Below, in pieces: positions 15,176 through 21,894 of a stretch of DNA of 35,796 nucleotides. The DNA comes from Emticicia sp. GTDB taxonomy: Bacteria; Bacteroidota; Bacteroidia; Cytophagales; Spirosomataceae. Position 1 is the stretch's first letter, and the number at the start of each line of letters is the position of its first letter. Position numbers and translations under genes: made by a program. The notes beneath the pieces were generated by a model, which was not told the origin of the DNA, did no database searches, and saw nothing but the letters and a program-made list of their open reading frames with translations. The DNA is taken from NCBI GenBank assembly GCA_023254245.1, contig JALQYE010000021.1, positions 1-35,796 on the forward strand, given 5' to 3'.

Positions 15176-16132
15176 ATGAAATATTTTAGTTTTAGTAATG
15201 GTGATAAAATGCCTGCTTTGGGTTTAGGTACATGGAAATCGGCCAAAGGTGAAGTGTATAAAGCCGTAAGAGAAGCTATTTCCATTGGTTATCGCCACTT
15301 TGACTGTGCCTTCATTTACGGTAATGAAGCCGAAATTGGTCAAGCCATTGCCGATGCTATCAAAAATGGAGAAGTGAGTAGAGAAGAACTTTGGATAACT
15401 TCAAAACTTTGGAATAATCGCCACCGAAAAGAAGATATTCAAGGAGCAATCGAAATTACGCTTCGTGATTTACAGCTTGACTATCTTGACCTTTATCTGA
15501 TTCACTGGCCAATCGTACTCCGTAATGATATTGATTACCCTCAAAGTGGAGAACATTTAGTAAGTCTCAATGACGTTTCTCTGACCGAAACTTGGACAGG
15601 AATGATTGATTTGAAAGCCAAAGGCTTAACCAAACACATTGGAGTTTCTAATTTCAGTATCAAAAAAGTTGAGCAAATAAAAGCAGACACTGGTGTATGC
15701 CCAGAAGTTCTACAACTCGAACTTCACCCATTTCTACAACAAAAAGCCATTCTAAATTTTGCCAACGACAATAATATTATTCTCACAGGTTATTGTCCAC
15801 TTGGTTCGGCCGATAGACCAGCCAGTAGAGTTTCGGTGGGAGAACCAAAGCTATTTGAGAATCAGATGATTCTTGGTATTGCCTCAGAAATTGGTTGCTC
15901 ACCTGCACAAGTAATGCTCGCTTGGGCTGTTTGTAGAGGAACTTCTGTTATTCCGAAATCGGTTAACCCACAACGTTTAGCTGAAAATTTAGCGGCAGCC
16001 GATATCAACCTCTCAGCAACTCAAATGGAAGCCATGAGTGCTTTAGATAAGCATTATAGATATATTAAAGGAGATTTCTGGTGCTTAGCTGGCAGCGATT
16101 ATACGGTAGCGAACCTTTGGGATGAGCAATAA
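15176..16132 (+). CDS. Aldo/keto reductase, NADPH-dependent
   Basis: A 318-residue cytosolic TIM-barrel oxidoreductase, typical length for the aldo/keto reductase superfamily. The catalytic tetrad is complete: Asp43 and Tyr48 in FDCAFIYGNE, Lys77 in WITSKLWNN and His110 in LYLIHWPI. The cofactor-binding end IPKSVNPQRLAENLAAADI contains the Lys-Ser and Arg residues that contact the 2'-phosphate of NADPH. The sequence resembles the aldehyde/aldose reductase group (YGNEAEIGQAI, GVSNFSIKKVEQI). It probably reduces aldehydes or ketones in detoxification or sugar metabolism. It has its own region after the terminator; the Crp/Fnr pair follows 103 bases downstream. Confidence 0.93.
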   Translation: MKYFSFSNGDKMPALGLGTWKSAKGEVYKAVREAISIGYRHFDCAFIYGNEAEIGQAIADAIKNGEVSREELWITSKLWNNRHRKEDIQGAIEITLRDLQLDYLDLYLIHWPIVLRNDIDYPQSGEHLVSLNDVSLTETWTGMIDLKAKGLTKHIGVSNFSIKKVEQIKADTGVCPEVLQLELHPFLQQKAILNFANDNNIILTGYCPLGSADRPASRVSVGEPKLFENQMILGIASEIGCSPAQVMLAWAVCRGTSVIPKSVNPQRLAENLAAADINLSATQMEAMSALDKHYRYIKGDFWCLAGSDYTVANLWDEQ

Positions 16133-16203
16133 TTTGGGGTATTTATCTACAAATTTCACCATTTGTAAAAAAAGAATGTCATAAAAGGCAAATTTTATGC
16201 TCA

Positions 16204-16234
16204 TTTGTGATTCATTTTTCAAGAGAATCACAAA
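16204..16234 (+). promoter_or_regulatory. Perfect inverted repeat abutting the start codon of the first Crp/Fnr gene
   Basis: TTTGTGATTC (16204-16213) and GAATCACAAA (16225-16234) are perfect 10-bp inverted arms with an 11-base spacer; the second arm ends one base before the ATG at 16236. The arms contain the CRP-like words TGTGA and TCACA, but 17 bases apart in place of the canonical 6. It may be an operator for autoregulation or an mRNA hairpin over the start site. Confidence 0.55.
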
Positions 16235-16235
16235 A

Positions 16236-16817
16236 ATGAATCATTATTACGAAAAACTCTTCGATTATGTATCTGAAATTCTGGTAATGCCAGAATCGGA
16301 CAAAAAGCTTTGTAGGCAATTATTTAAGCCTATTTTTGTGCCCAAAGATACCATCATTGAAAGAGCCGAAACGGTTCATCAGAATCATACATTTATTGTT
16401 TCGGGTTTCATGCGAAACTTTTATATTGATAACGATGGCAACGAAATAACCAATGATTTGAACGACGGCCCGAGGTTTTTTACTTCATATTTTCATTTTT
16501 TGAATCGTACGGTTTCAAACGAAACCGTACATACCATTACCGATTGTGAATTACTACAAATCAGTCGAGATGACGTCGATATTGCAGCTACTCAAGGCAT
16601 TACGCAGAAAGATTATACCGTTCAGATTTTGAATAAACGCTTGGAAATCAACAAACAACGGGCTTTTGATATGGCCAACCTAACAGCCGAAGAACGTTAT
16701 AATAAATTTGTGAAAGAAAACCCCAATATCATTCGTCATGTACCTTTGGGTTATATTGCTTCATTTTTGGGCATTACCCAACGACATTTGAGTAGATTAC
16801 GAAAAGAACATAGGTAA
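16236..16817 (+). CDS. Crp/Fnr family transcriptional regulator (first of a tandem pair)
   Basis: I place the start at the ATG at 16236 (193 residues, MNHYYEKLFDYVSEI) and not at the track's 16197, because the latter would run the coding region through a perfect inverted repeat and adds 13 residues not typical of the family. Residues about 20-130 form a cyclic-nucleotide-binding-type beta barrel (IFVPKDTIIERAETVHQNHTFIVSGFMRNFYI); the C-terminus is a winged helix-turn-helix with LGYIASFLGITQRHLSRLRKE. No iron-sulfur cysteine cluster is visible. The recognition helix reads QRHLSR, differing from the E..SR of FNR. It lies 9 bases before a second regulator of the same family and is probably co-transcribed with it. 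The effector is unknown. Confidence 0.9.
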   Translation: MNHYYEKLFDYVSEILVMPESDKKLCRQLFKPIFVPKDTIIERAETVHQNHTFIVSGFMRNFYIDNDGNEITNDLNDGPRFFTSYFHFLNRTVSNETVHTITDCELLQISRDDVDIAATQGITQKDYTVQILNKRLEINKQRAFDMANLTAEERYNKFVKENPNIIRHVPLGYIASFLGITQRHLSRLRKEHR

Positions 16818-16826
16818 AACACAAAA

Positions 16827-17390
16827 ATGACAACTGTAATTTTAAAAAAAATTGGTTATTTCTCAGATAAAGACATTGAACTTTTTGAAAAAAGCCTGTC
16901 CAAGAGAATAATTCAGAAAGGTGAAATTCTCCTCAAACAAGGTCAAATTTGTCAAACAGTATATTTTATTTCAAAAGGGGCATTTTTAGAATACAATTTC
17001 AAAGACGAAATCGAACAAAATATCATTGATTTATACCTCGAAAATCAATGGCTTTTGAATAAACAAAGTTTTGTGCGTCAAGAGCCTTCTGATACCATCA
17101 TCGAAGCATTTTGCGAAAGTACCGTTTGGGGCTTAGACATTCACACTATTCATCACTTGATTGCACATTCACCAGCCTTTCTGCAACTGGGAAGTATTTT
17201 AGAGCCAGCACATTCACGAGTTAAATTTTTCGATAACTCACTTACGCCATTACAAAAATATCAATACCTCCTCGATAATCGTAGAGAGATTATACAGGTT
17301 TTTCCCTTAAAAATTATTGCTTCTTATCTAAAAATAACACCCGAAACCCTCAGTAGAGTAAGAGAAAAACTATCAAAAAGACTTTCTTGA
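16827..17390 (+). CDS. Crp/Fnr family transcriptional regulator with FNR-type recognition helix (second of the pair)
   Basis: A 187-residue protein with an effector-binding beta barrel (residues about 15-110: IIQKGEILLKQGQICQTVYFISKGAF) and a helix-turn-helix at about 160-182 (FPLKIIASYLKITPETLSRVRE). Glu173, Ser176 and Arg177 in PETLSR line up with the E..SR residues by which E. coli FNR (ETISR) reads the TTGAT half-site. Two perfect TTGATnnnnATCAA palindromes lie just downstream; the first overlaps this gene's own stop codon. It lacks the N-terminal cysteine cluster of oxygen-sensing FNR, so its signal must differ. It starts 9 bases after the first regulator. Diverged in sequence from its neighbour, so the duplication is old or the two were brought together. 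Confidence 0.9.
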   Translation: MTTVILKKIGYFSDKDIELFEKSLSKRIIQKGEILLKQGQICQTVYFISKGAFLEYNFKDEIEQNIIDLYLENQWLLNKQSFVRQEPSDTIIEAFCESTVWGLDIHTIHHLIAHSPAFLQLGSILEPAHSRVKFFDNSLTPLQKYQYLLDNRREIIQVFPLKIIASYLKITPETLSRVREKLSKRLS

Positions 17391-17401
17391 TTAGAATCAA
17401 G
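17386..17401 (+). promoter_or_regulatory. FNR-box-like operator in front of the VOC gene
   Basis: CTTGATTAGAATCAAG is a perfect 7+2+7 palindrome matching TTGATnnnnATCAA. It overlaps the TGA stop of the second Crp/Fnr gene. Its centre (17393.5) is 34 bp from the centre of the -7-like element at 17424-17431, which puts it near -41 if the usual Bacteroidota numbering holds, the class II activator position. Confidence 0.75.
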
Positions 17402-17423
17402 TAATTATCTGAGTTTGAAACTG

Positions 17424-17431
17424 TACTTTTA
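17424..17431 (+). promoter_or_regulatory. -7-like promoter element for the VOC gene
   Basis: TACTTTTA matches TAnnTTTG in all but the last base. No TTG is found 17-19 bases upstream, as expected for a promoter that depends on an activator bound at the adjacent palindrome. The ATG is at 17449. Confidence 0.45.
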
Positions 17432-17448
17432 GAGATAAAAAAATAACC

Positions 17449-17820
17449 ATGAAACATAACGCTATTTCTATCAGACCGTTTATTGGAGCAAAGAATTTTG
17501 AAATTTCTCGTAGCTTTTACCGAGACTTAGGTTTTCAAGAAGTCATTTTAGGACATAATTTTTCTTACTTCAAAACCGAGGGTATCGGCTTTTATTTACA
17601 AGATGCCTACGTAAAAGATTGGGTTGATAACTCCATGATTTTTTTGGAAGTAGATGATACTGACCGCTACTACGACGAGCTTTTAAAACTAAATTTAACC
17701 CAAAAGTACGATGGTGTAAGACTAACGCCAGTCAAAGTATTACCGTGGGGAAAAGAGTGCTTTCTGCACGACCCATCGGGCATATTATGGCATTTTGGTG
17801 AGTTTTTTAATAAAGAGTAA
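17449..17820 (+). CDS. VOC (glyoxalase/bleomycin resistance) superfamily protein
   Basis: A 123-residue single-domain protein of vicinal-oxygen-chelate type: two beta-alpha-beta-beta-beta modules, the first from IRPFIGAKNFEISRSFYRDLGF to GIGFYLQD, the second from SMIFLEVDDTDRYYDELLK to CFLHDPSGILWHFGEF. The DPSGILWHFGE ending is the usual family signature. The exact reaction (glyoxalase, fosfomycin- or bleomycin-type resistance, dioxygenase) cannot be told from sequence. It has its own promoter-like region with an FNR-like palindrome 47 bases before the ATG, so it is likely a target of the neighbouring regulators. Confidence 0.85.
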   Translation: MKHNAISIRPFIGAKNFEISRSFYRDLGFQEVILGHNFSYFKTEGIGFYLQDAYVKDWVDNSMIFLEVDDTDRYYDELLKLNLTQKYDGVRLTPVKVLPWGKECFLHDPSGILWHFGEFFNKE

Positions 17821-17826
17821 AGCTTT

Positions 17827-17842
17827 CTTGATTACAATCAAG
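17827..17842 (+). promoter_or_regulatory. FNR-box-like operator in front of the six-helix membrane gene
   Basis: CTTGATTACAATCAAG has the same fourteen palindromic bases as the site at 17386-17401 and differs only in one of the two central bases. Its centre (17834.5) is again 34 bp from the centre of the -7 element (17865-17872). Confidence 0.78.
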
Positions 17843-17856
17843 TGTAGGCTTTAAGA

Positions 17857-17896
17857 TGAGCATCTACTTTTGTAGCATCACAAAAATAGATGCTCA
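17857..17896 (+). promoter_or_regulatory. -7 element enclosed by a 10-bp inverted repeat ending at the start codon
   Basis: TACTTTTG at 17865-17872 matches TAnnTTTG exactly. It is flanked by the perfect inverted arms TGAGCATCTA (17857-17866) and TAGATGCTCA (17887-17896); the second arm ends on the base before the ATG at 17897. No TTG lies at the usual -33 distance, consistent with activator dependence. Confidence 0.6.
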
Positions 17897-18541
17897 ATGA
17901 AAACAACTTTCACAAAATTTACAGGTTATTGCTTAGTTATTGGCTCGGTCTTGATGATTCTCACGATGGTTTTACACCCCGCAGGTGGTGATTTAAAGCA
18001 TATCATCAAAATTTCAAATGTGCTTATCATCAGTCATTCGATTGGTATTTTAAGCATGCATTTTGTACTGTTTGGCTTCTATGGTTTATCCGAGAACTTA
18101 TTAACCAAAAATCGCCTCTCCTATTTAGGCTTTGCATTTATCATTTTTAGTTTGATTGCAGGAATGATGGCTGCTTCAATTAATGGTTTAATATTGCCGA
18201 TGTTTGCTTCAAAGTTTTCGACCGAATCTGGGAAAAACCTCGAAACCGTCAAACTTATAATCAGTTACGGTTCTAAATTCAATAAGGCTATGGATTATAT
18301 TTTTATTTCGGGATATTCGATTGCCATGTTTATTTGGTCATTCATTATTATTCAAACCTCAAAACTACCTCGTTGGATTGGCTTTTATGGTTTTATTCTT
18401 TTGGCATTCGTAATCATAGGTTTTATAGTCGAATTCAATTTTATCAGCGTTTGGGGATTCAGAATCTACATTTTCGGAATTGTTAGTTGGATTTTATTCA
18501 CTGGAATATCTATGATAAGACCAACGTCTCAGCACAAATAG
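17897..18541 (+). CDS. Six-helix membrane protein of unknown function
   Basis: A 214-residue inner-membrane protein with about six helices (YCLVIGSVLMILTMVLHP; VLIISHSIGILSMHFVLFG; GFAFIIFSLIAGMMAASI; IFISGYSIAMFIWSFIII; GFYGFILLAFVIIGFIV; IYIFGIVSWILFTGISMI). Histidines in helices 1 and 2 (LHPAGGD, SHSIG, MHFV) are the only polar residues that stand out; they could bind haem or metal, but that is speculation. It does not match a family I can name. An FNR-like palindrome and a consensus -7 element precede it, and a DUF2306 membrane-protein gene follows 101 bases downstream with its own palindrome. Confidence 0.7.
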   Translation: MKTTFTKFTGYCLVIGSVLMILTMVLHPAGGDLKHIIKISNVLIISHSIGILSMHFVLFGFYGLSENLLTKNRLSYLGFAFIIFSLIAGMMAASINGLILPMFASKFSTESGKNLETVKLIISYGSKFNKAMDYIFISGYSIAMFIWSFIIIQTSKLPRWIGFYGFILLAFVIIGFIVEFNFISVWGFRIYIFGIVSWILFTGISMIRPTSQHK

Positions 18542-18593
18542 CATTTATATTAAAAAATCGCCACTCATCCTAATAGGACATTTGTCTAAAAAC

Positions 18594-18646
18594 GCATAAA
18601 GAATAGCACCTTAATTTTGAAAAAACAAAAACGCTATTCTTTATGC
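18594..18646 (+). promoter_or_regulatory. -7 element inside a 14-bp perfect inverted repeat that covers the start codon
   Basis: GCATAAAGAATAGC (18594-18607) is perfectly inverted as GCTATTCTTTATGC (18633-18646), the second arm including the ATG at 18643. Between the arms lies TAATTTTG (18612-18619), an exact TAnnTTTG element, implying a leader of only about 20 bases. The layout suits a repressor that bridges both arms over the promoter, or an activator at the upstream arm. Confidence 0.65.
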
Positions 18647-19467
18647 AAAACAATACGCTTTCTTCCGAAAATCTGAATTATAACTCAAAATTATTAGATT
18701 TATCCGCAAAACTTTGGTTCGTTATTGCCTTTGTTGGTCAATGGATTTTTGGCTTTTATGTAGTTTCGGTTTACCATGTTTCAACTTTCAAAGGCAACTT
18801 TGAAAAATGGAATACTGTGCTACCAAAAGGCTATGTTGTGGGCGACTGGAAAGGAAATCTGATGGTTGGCATTCATGTAATTTTAGCTGCAATTATGATA
18901 ATTGGTGGCCCTCTACAATTTATTCCGCAGGTACGTGAAAAGCTTCCAACTTTTCATCGTTGGTTGGGTAGAATTTATGTTATCACTGCCATTGTAGTAA
19001 GTTCGGCAGGTTTCATTATGGTCTGGACACGTGGCACGGTTGGCGATACTTTTATGCACATAACCAACAGTATTCAAGTCGTTTACATTATATTTTTTGC
19101 TATTCAAACAATTAGATTTGCTCAAAAACGACTAATACAAGAGCACCGAAAGGCGGCACTTCGCCTTTTTATGGTAGCCAATGGTGTTTGGTTTTTCAGA
19201 GTTGGACTAATGGCTTGGTTAGTCATCAACCAAGCACCTGTAGGCTTCAATCCCGATACTTTTACAGGGCCATTCTTGTGGGTACTATCTACTTTTGCTT
19301 ATGCCGTTCCGATTTCTTTCATTTTGCTCGAACTGTATTTTTATGCTCAGAAAGTACAACGACAAATTTTTTCTAACATTACCTCAGCAATTATTTTTTT
19401 ATTTACAATCATTATGGCTATCGGGATTTTTGGAGCAACAATGGGCATGTGGCTACCAAGAATATAA
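18643..19467 (+). CDS. DUF2306 family membrane protein
   Basis: A 274-residue inner-membrane protein with about seven helices. The signature GGPLQFIPQVREKLPTFHRWLGRIYV (residues about 90-115, shortened here to GGPLQFIP and FHRWLGRIY) and the later EHRKAALRLFMVANGVWFFRVG are typical of DUF2306. The conserved histidines (MVGIHVILAA, FHRWLG, MHITNS, EHRKAA) are placed like those of membrane haem or copper proteins, but the family has no assigned activity to my knowledge. The start at 18643 lies inside a perfect inverted repeat. It is the last gene of the Crp/Fnr-associated group and converges with the porD-like gene. Confidence 0.87.
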   Translation: MQNNTLSSENLNYNSKLLDLSAKLWFVIAFVGQWIFGFYVVSVYHVSTFKGNFEKWNTVLPKGYVVGDWKGNLMVGIHVILAAIMIIGGPLQFIPQVREKLPTFHRWLGRIYVITAIVVSSAGFIMVWTRGTVGDTFMHITNSIQVVYIIFFAIQTIRFAQKRLIQEHRKAALRLFMVANGVWFFRVGLMAWLVINQAPVGFNPDTFTGPFLWVLSTFAYAVPISFILLELYFYAQKVQRQIFSNITSAIIFLFTIIMAIGIFGATMGMWLPRI

Positions 19468-19505
19468 ACATTAAAGAACTGATAATAAGAACATTGGTTA
19501 TAAAA

Positions 19506-20414
19506 TCACTTTACTAACTTTCTATAAAGTTCGGTTTTTGAAGGGTCAACGGCAGACAATAAGGTGAATGCTTTTTGCTTTTCATCTTTGGTAGCTTCCG
19601 AAAATATGTTTACCATTTCTTGATTTTTAGCATTCATAAAGCTATTCAAAAGTACCGAATTAGTCTTTAATTGCTGCATAGCTTTTATGGAGTTCAGTAA
19701 ATCCATTACTTGTTTGCGTCCGCCTACTGGGTCAATCGTAAAGTTATCAAGAGCAATGCGGTGATAATTATAAAGCCCTTCACGAAAAGCAGCCAACTGC
19801 TGATTCTGAAGATTTTCTACCAACCAATAACGATTACGTTGGTCACCTGATTGTTCCCAGCCACCTTGCCCAGCACTTGAGGCTAAGTTGGCAATATTAT
19901 AGGCTCTCGTCAAGTACGGATTTCCACCTAATTTCCCAAACGAATCATAATCAACCGTAAGGGCAATTAAGGAATAGAAACCTAAAATTGATGTTAAATT
20001 ATTGGTAAAAGTTTGCTCGTTGAAATTCATTTGTCGGTCTTCGGGCGTGAACGAAATATTGAAATTTCGGTCAACATAACTCAGCACTATGGTTTCGTAA
20101 GTAGTGTTATACACAGGACGAATCACCTGAAACTGAGCATTCCCTTGATAGACATTTTGCTGCGGAGATTTTGTAAATGTAATAATCAAATTACATTTGA
20201 TACGTTCTTCTTGGCTATAAATATCGCTTGTCCAGCGTTTTCCGTTCATAAAATCGCTAATTGCCGTTTTCATGTCAACAAACACTTGCTTTTCTGATGC
20301 CTGCTGAGACTGCAATTGGTCAGAAACAATCGTTACGTTACAGTTTATTTCCTGAGCTTTACTCACAAACGAGCCAGTTAGTAATGCTAATAATACAAGT
20401 TTTTTCATTTTCAA
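19506..20414 (-). CDS. DUF4835 family protein, PorD-like (type IX secretion-associated)
   Basis: A 302-residue protein with a signal peptide (MKMKKLVLLALLTGSFVSKAQ, cut near KAQ-E) followed by EINCNVTIVSDQLQSQ, the usual N-terminus of the mature DUF4835 protein. Later landmarks are FMNGKRWTSDIYSQEERIKCN and YYSLIALTVDYDSFG-like FYSLIALTVDYDSFGKLGGN. The family is restricted to Bacteroidota and, as I recall, is annotated as the type IX secretion protein PorD in some databases. It sits 90 bases downstream of coaBC on the same strand, a conserved arrangement. Either ATG at 20414 or 20408 could be the start. Its exact role in secretion or gliding is not visible. Confidence 0.85.
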   Translation of the reverse strand: MKMKKLVLLALLTGSFVSKAQEINCNVTIVSDQLQSQQASEKQVFVDMKTAISDFMNGKRWTSDIYSQEERIKCNLIITFTKSPQQNVYQGNAQFQVIRPVYNTTYETIVLSYVDRNFNISFTPEDRQMNFNEQTFTNNLTSILGFYSLIALTVDYDSFGKLGGNPYLTRAYNIANLASSAGQGGWEQSGDQRNRYWLVENLQNQQLAAFREGLYNYHRIALDNFTIDPVGGRKQVMDLLNSIKAMQQLKTNSVLLNSFMNAKNQEMVNIFSEATKDEKQKAFTLLSAVDPSKTELYRKLVK

Positions 20415-20504
20415 TAAATGTTAGTTGTGTTTGTCAAAACACTATCTTTAAATTAGCTAACGTCGGTATAGTTTTGAACCATGCCGATGTTTTCATAAAG
20501 TTTT

Positions 20505-21701
20505 CTATAATTTGCTCATGACAGTTGCCAAAATATCTTGAGCAACTTCTTTTTTGGTTTTAAGGTCAAAGTCATATACTTGTCCTTCTCGGTCAATGAT
20601 TTTGATTTTGTTTGTATCATAACGAAAACCAGCACCACTATCTTGTAAAGAATTCAAAACTACAAAATCAAAATTTTTGCGTTCGAGTTTTCCCTTCGCA
20701 TTTTCAAACTCATTATCGGTTTCAAGTGCAAAACCTACAATTATCTGACCAGTTTTTTTCTGTTGCCCCAAAGTAGCCGCAATGTCGGTAGTTTTAGTTA
20801 ATTCAATATTAAACACATCTTCCTTTTTTTTAATCTTTTTATCAGCAACGTTCAACGGTGTATAATCGGCCACGGCCGCCGAAAGTACCACAATATCGCT
20901 ATCAGCAAAATATTTGGCGGCTGCTTCAAACATTTGCTGTGCAGACTGTACTTTTTCAACTTTTACGCCTTTGGGCGGGGTAATCGAAACTGGTCCACTT
21001 ACGAGCGTAACCTCCGCCCCTGCCATCTCAAATGCCTCGGCAATAGCAAAACCCATTTTACCCGATGAATGATTACTAATAAATCTCACGGGGTCGATTG
21101 GCTCTTGGGTTGGCCCTGCCGTAATCAATATTTTTTTGCCTTGAAATACCGATATTTTCGAGAAATATCGGCTCAACTCATGTACTATTTGTTCGGGTTC
21201 GGCCAAACGTCCTTCCCCCACTAAGCCACTTGCCAATTCACCAAATTCAGCATTGATTATCTGATTTCCGTACGAAGTCAGTTTTCGTAAATTCTCAATC
21301 GTGCTTGGGTGCTTGTACATATCCAAGTCCATCGCTGGAGCAAAAAACACTTTACACTTAGCCGATAAATACGTGGCAATCAATAAGCTATCACAAACTC
21401 CATTGGCACATTTAGCGAGCGTATTGGCCGATGCAGGTGCAATAATCATCATATCTGCCCATAAACCAAGCTCAACGTGATTGTTCCATTCTCCCGAATC
21501 CCCTTTCGTAAAATTGGACAAAACAGGGTTTTTAGAAAGTGTCGAAAGTGTCAGGGGGGTAATAAAGTCTTTGGCCGATTCGGTCATGATTACCTTTACT
21601 TCGGCTCCTTCTTTCACCAAAAGTCTAACTAATAATGCCGATTTATAGGCGGCAATACTTCCCGATACTCCTAACAATATTTTTTTATTCTTTAAGCTCA
21701 C
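20505..21701 (-). CDS. coaBC: Bifunctional phosphopantothenoylcysteine decarboxylase / phosphopantothenate-cysteine ligase
   Basis: A 398-residue cytosolic enzyme performing two successive steps of coenzyme A synthesis. The N-terminal flavoprotein CoaC half (residues 1 to about 180) has GVSGSIAAYK, the active-site His75 in NHVELGLWAD, the FMN region PASANTLAKCANGVCDSL and PAMDLDM (Asp in place of the Asn of PAMNxxM), then LVGEGRLAEPE. The CoaB half (about 185-398) has ITAGPTQEPIDPVRFISNHSSGKMG, SAAVADYTP and the Lys-rich KKIKKKEDVFNIELTKTTDI. The start codon is GTG (21701-21699): no in-frame ATG lies just upstream and MSLKNKKILLGVSG is the expected N-terminus. porD-like gene follows; tamB is divergent. 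Confidence 0.96.
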   Translation of the reverse strand: MSLKNKKILLGVSGSIAAYKSALLVRLLVKEGAEVKVIMTESAKDFITPLTLSTLSKNPVLSNFTKGDSGEWNNHVELGLWADMMIIAPASANTLAKCANGVCDSLLIATYLSAKCKVFFAPAMDLDMYKHPSTIENLRKLTSYGNQIINAEFGELASGLVGEGRLAEPEQIVHELSRYFSKISVFQGKKILITAGPTQEPIDPVRFISNHSSGKMGFAIAEAFEMAGAEVTLVSGPVSITPPKGVKVEKVQSAQQMFEAAAKYFADSDIVVLSAAVADYTPLNVADKKIKKKEDVFNIELTKTTDIAATLGQQKKTGQIIVGFALETDNEFENAKGKLERKNFDFVVLNSLQDSGAGFRYDTNKIKIIDREGQVYDFDLKTKKEVAQDILATVMSKL

Positions 21702-21882
21702 GTTAAATTTTCGTTTGGGTCAATGATTCTAAGTATTTTTTATTTCTCTGTGGTTATTTTTATGGCTGGCACAGTTTTTTGGTTATAATTACTTTCGTAC
21801 AAAATTGAGATAATTCATAATAAAAATCAAAATCTAAATGCGAAGTCTTCGCTTTATACGTTAAAAGTACGTAGTTTTTGGC

Positions 21883-21890
21883 TAAATTTG
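21883..21890 (+). promoter_or_regulatory. -7 element immediately before tamB
   Basis: TAAATTTG matches TAnnTTTG exactly and ends only four bases before the tamB ATG at 21895. TTA sits 19 bases upstream, near the -33 TTG position. If used, the transcript would be leaderless or almost so. Confidence 0.5.
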
Positions 21891-21894
21891 TTTG

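Noticed and set aside
16197-16235. Upstream ATG for the first Crp/Fnr gene
   Set aside because: It would encode 13 atypical residues across a perfect inverted repeat; the ATG at 16236 fits the family start.
21892-21894. TTG start for tamB used in the ORF track
   Set aside because: The adjacent ATG at 21895 gives the natural N-terminus MKRLLHIIG.
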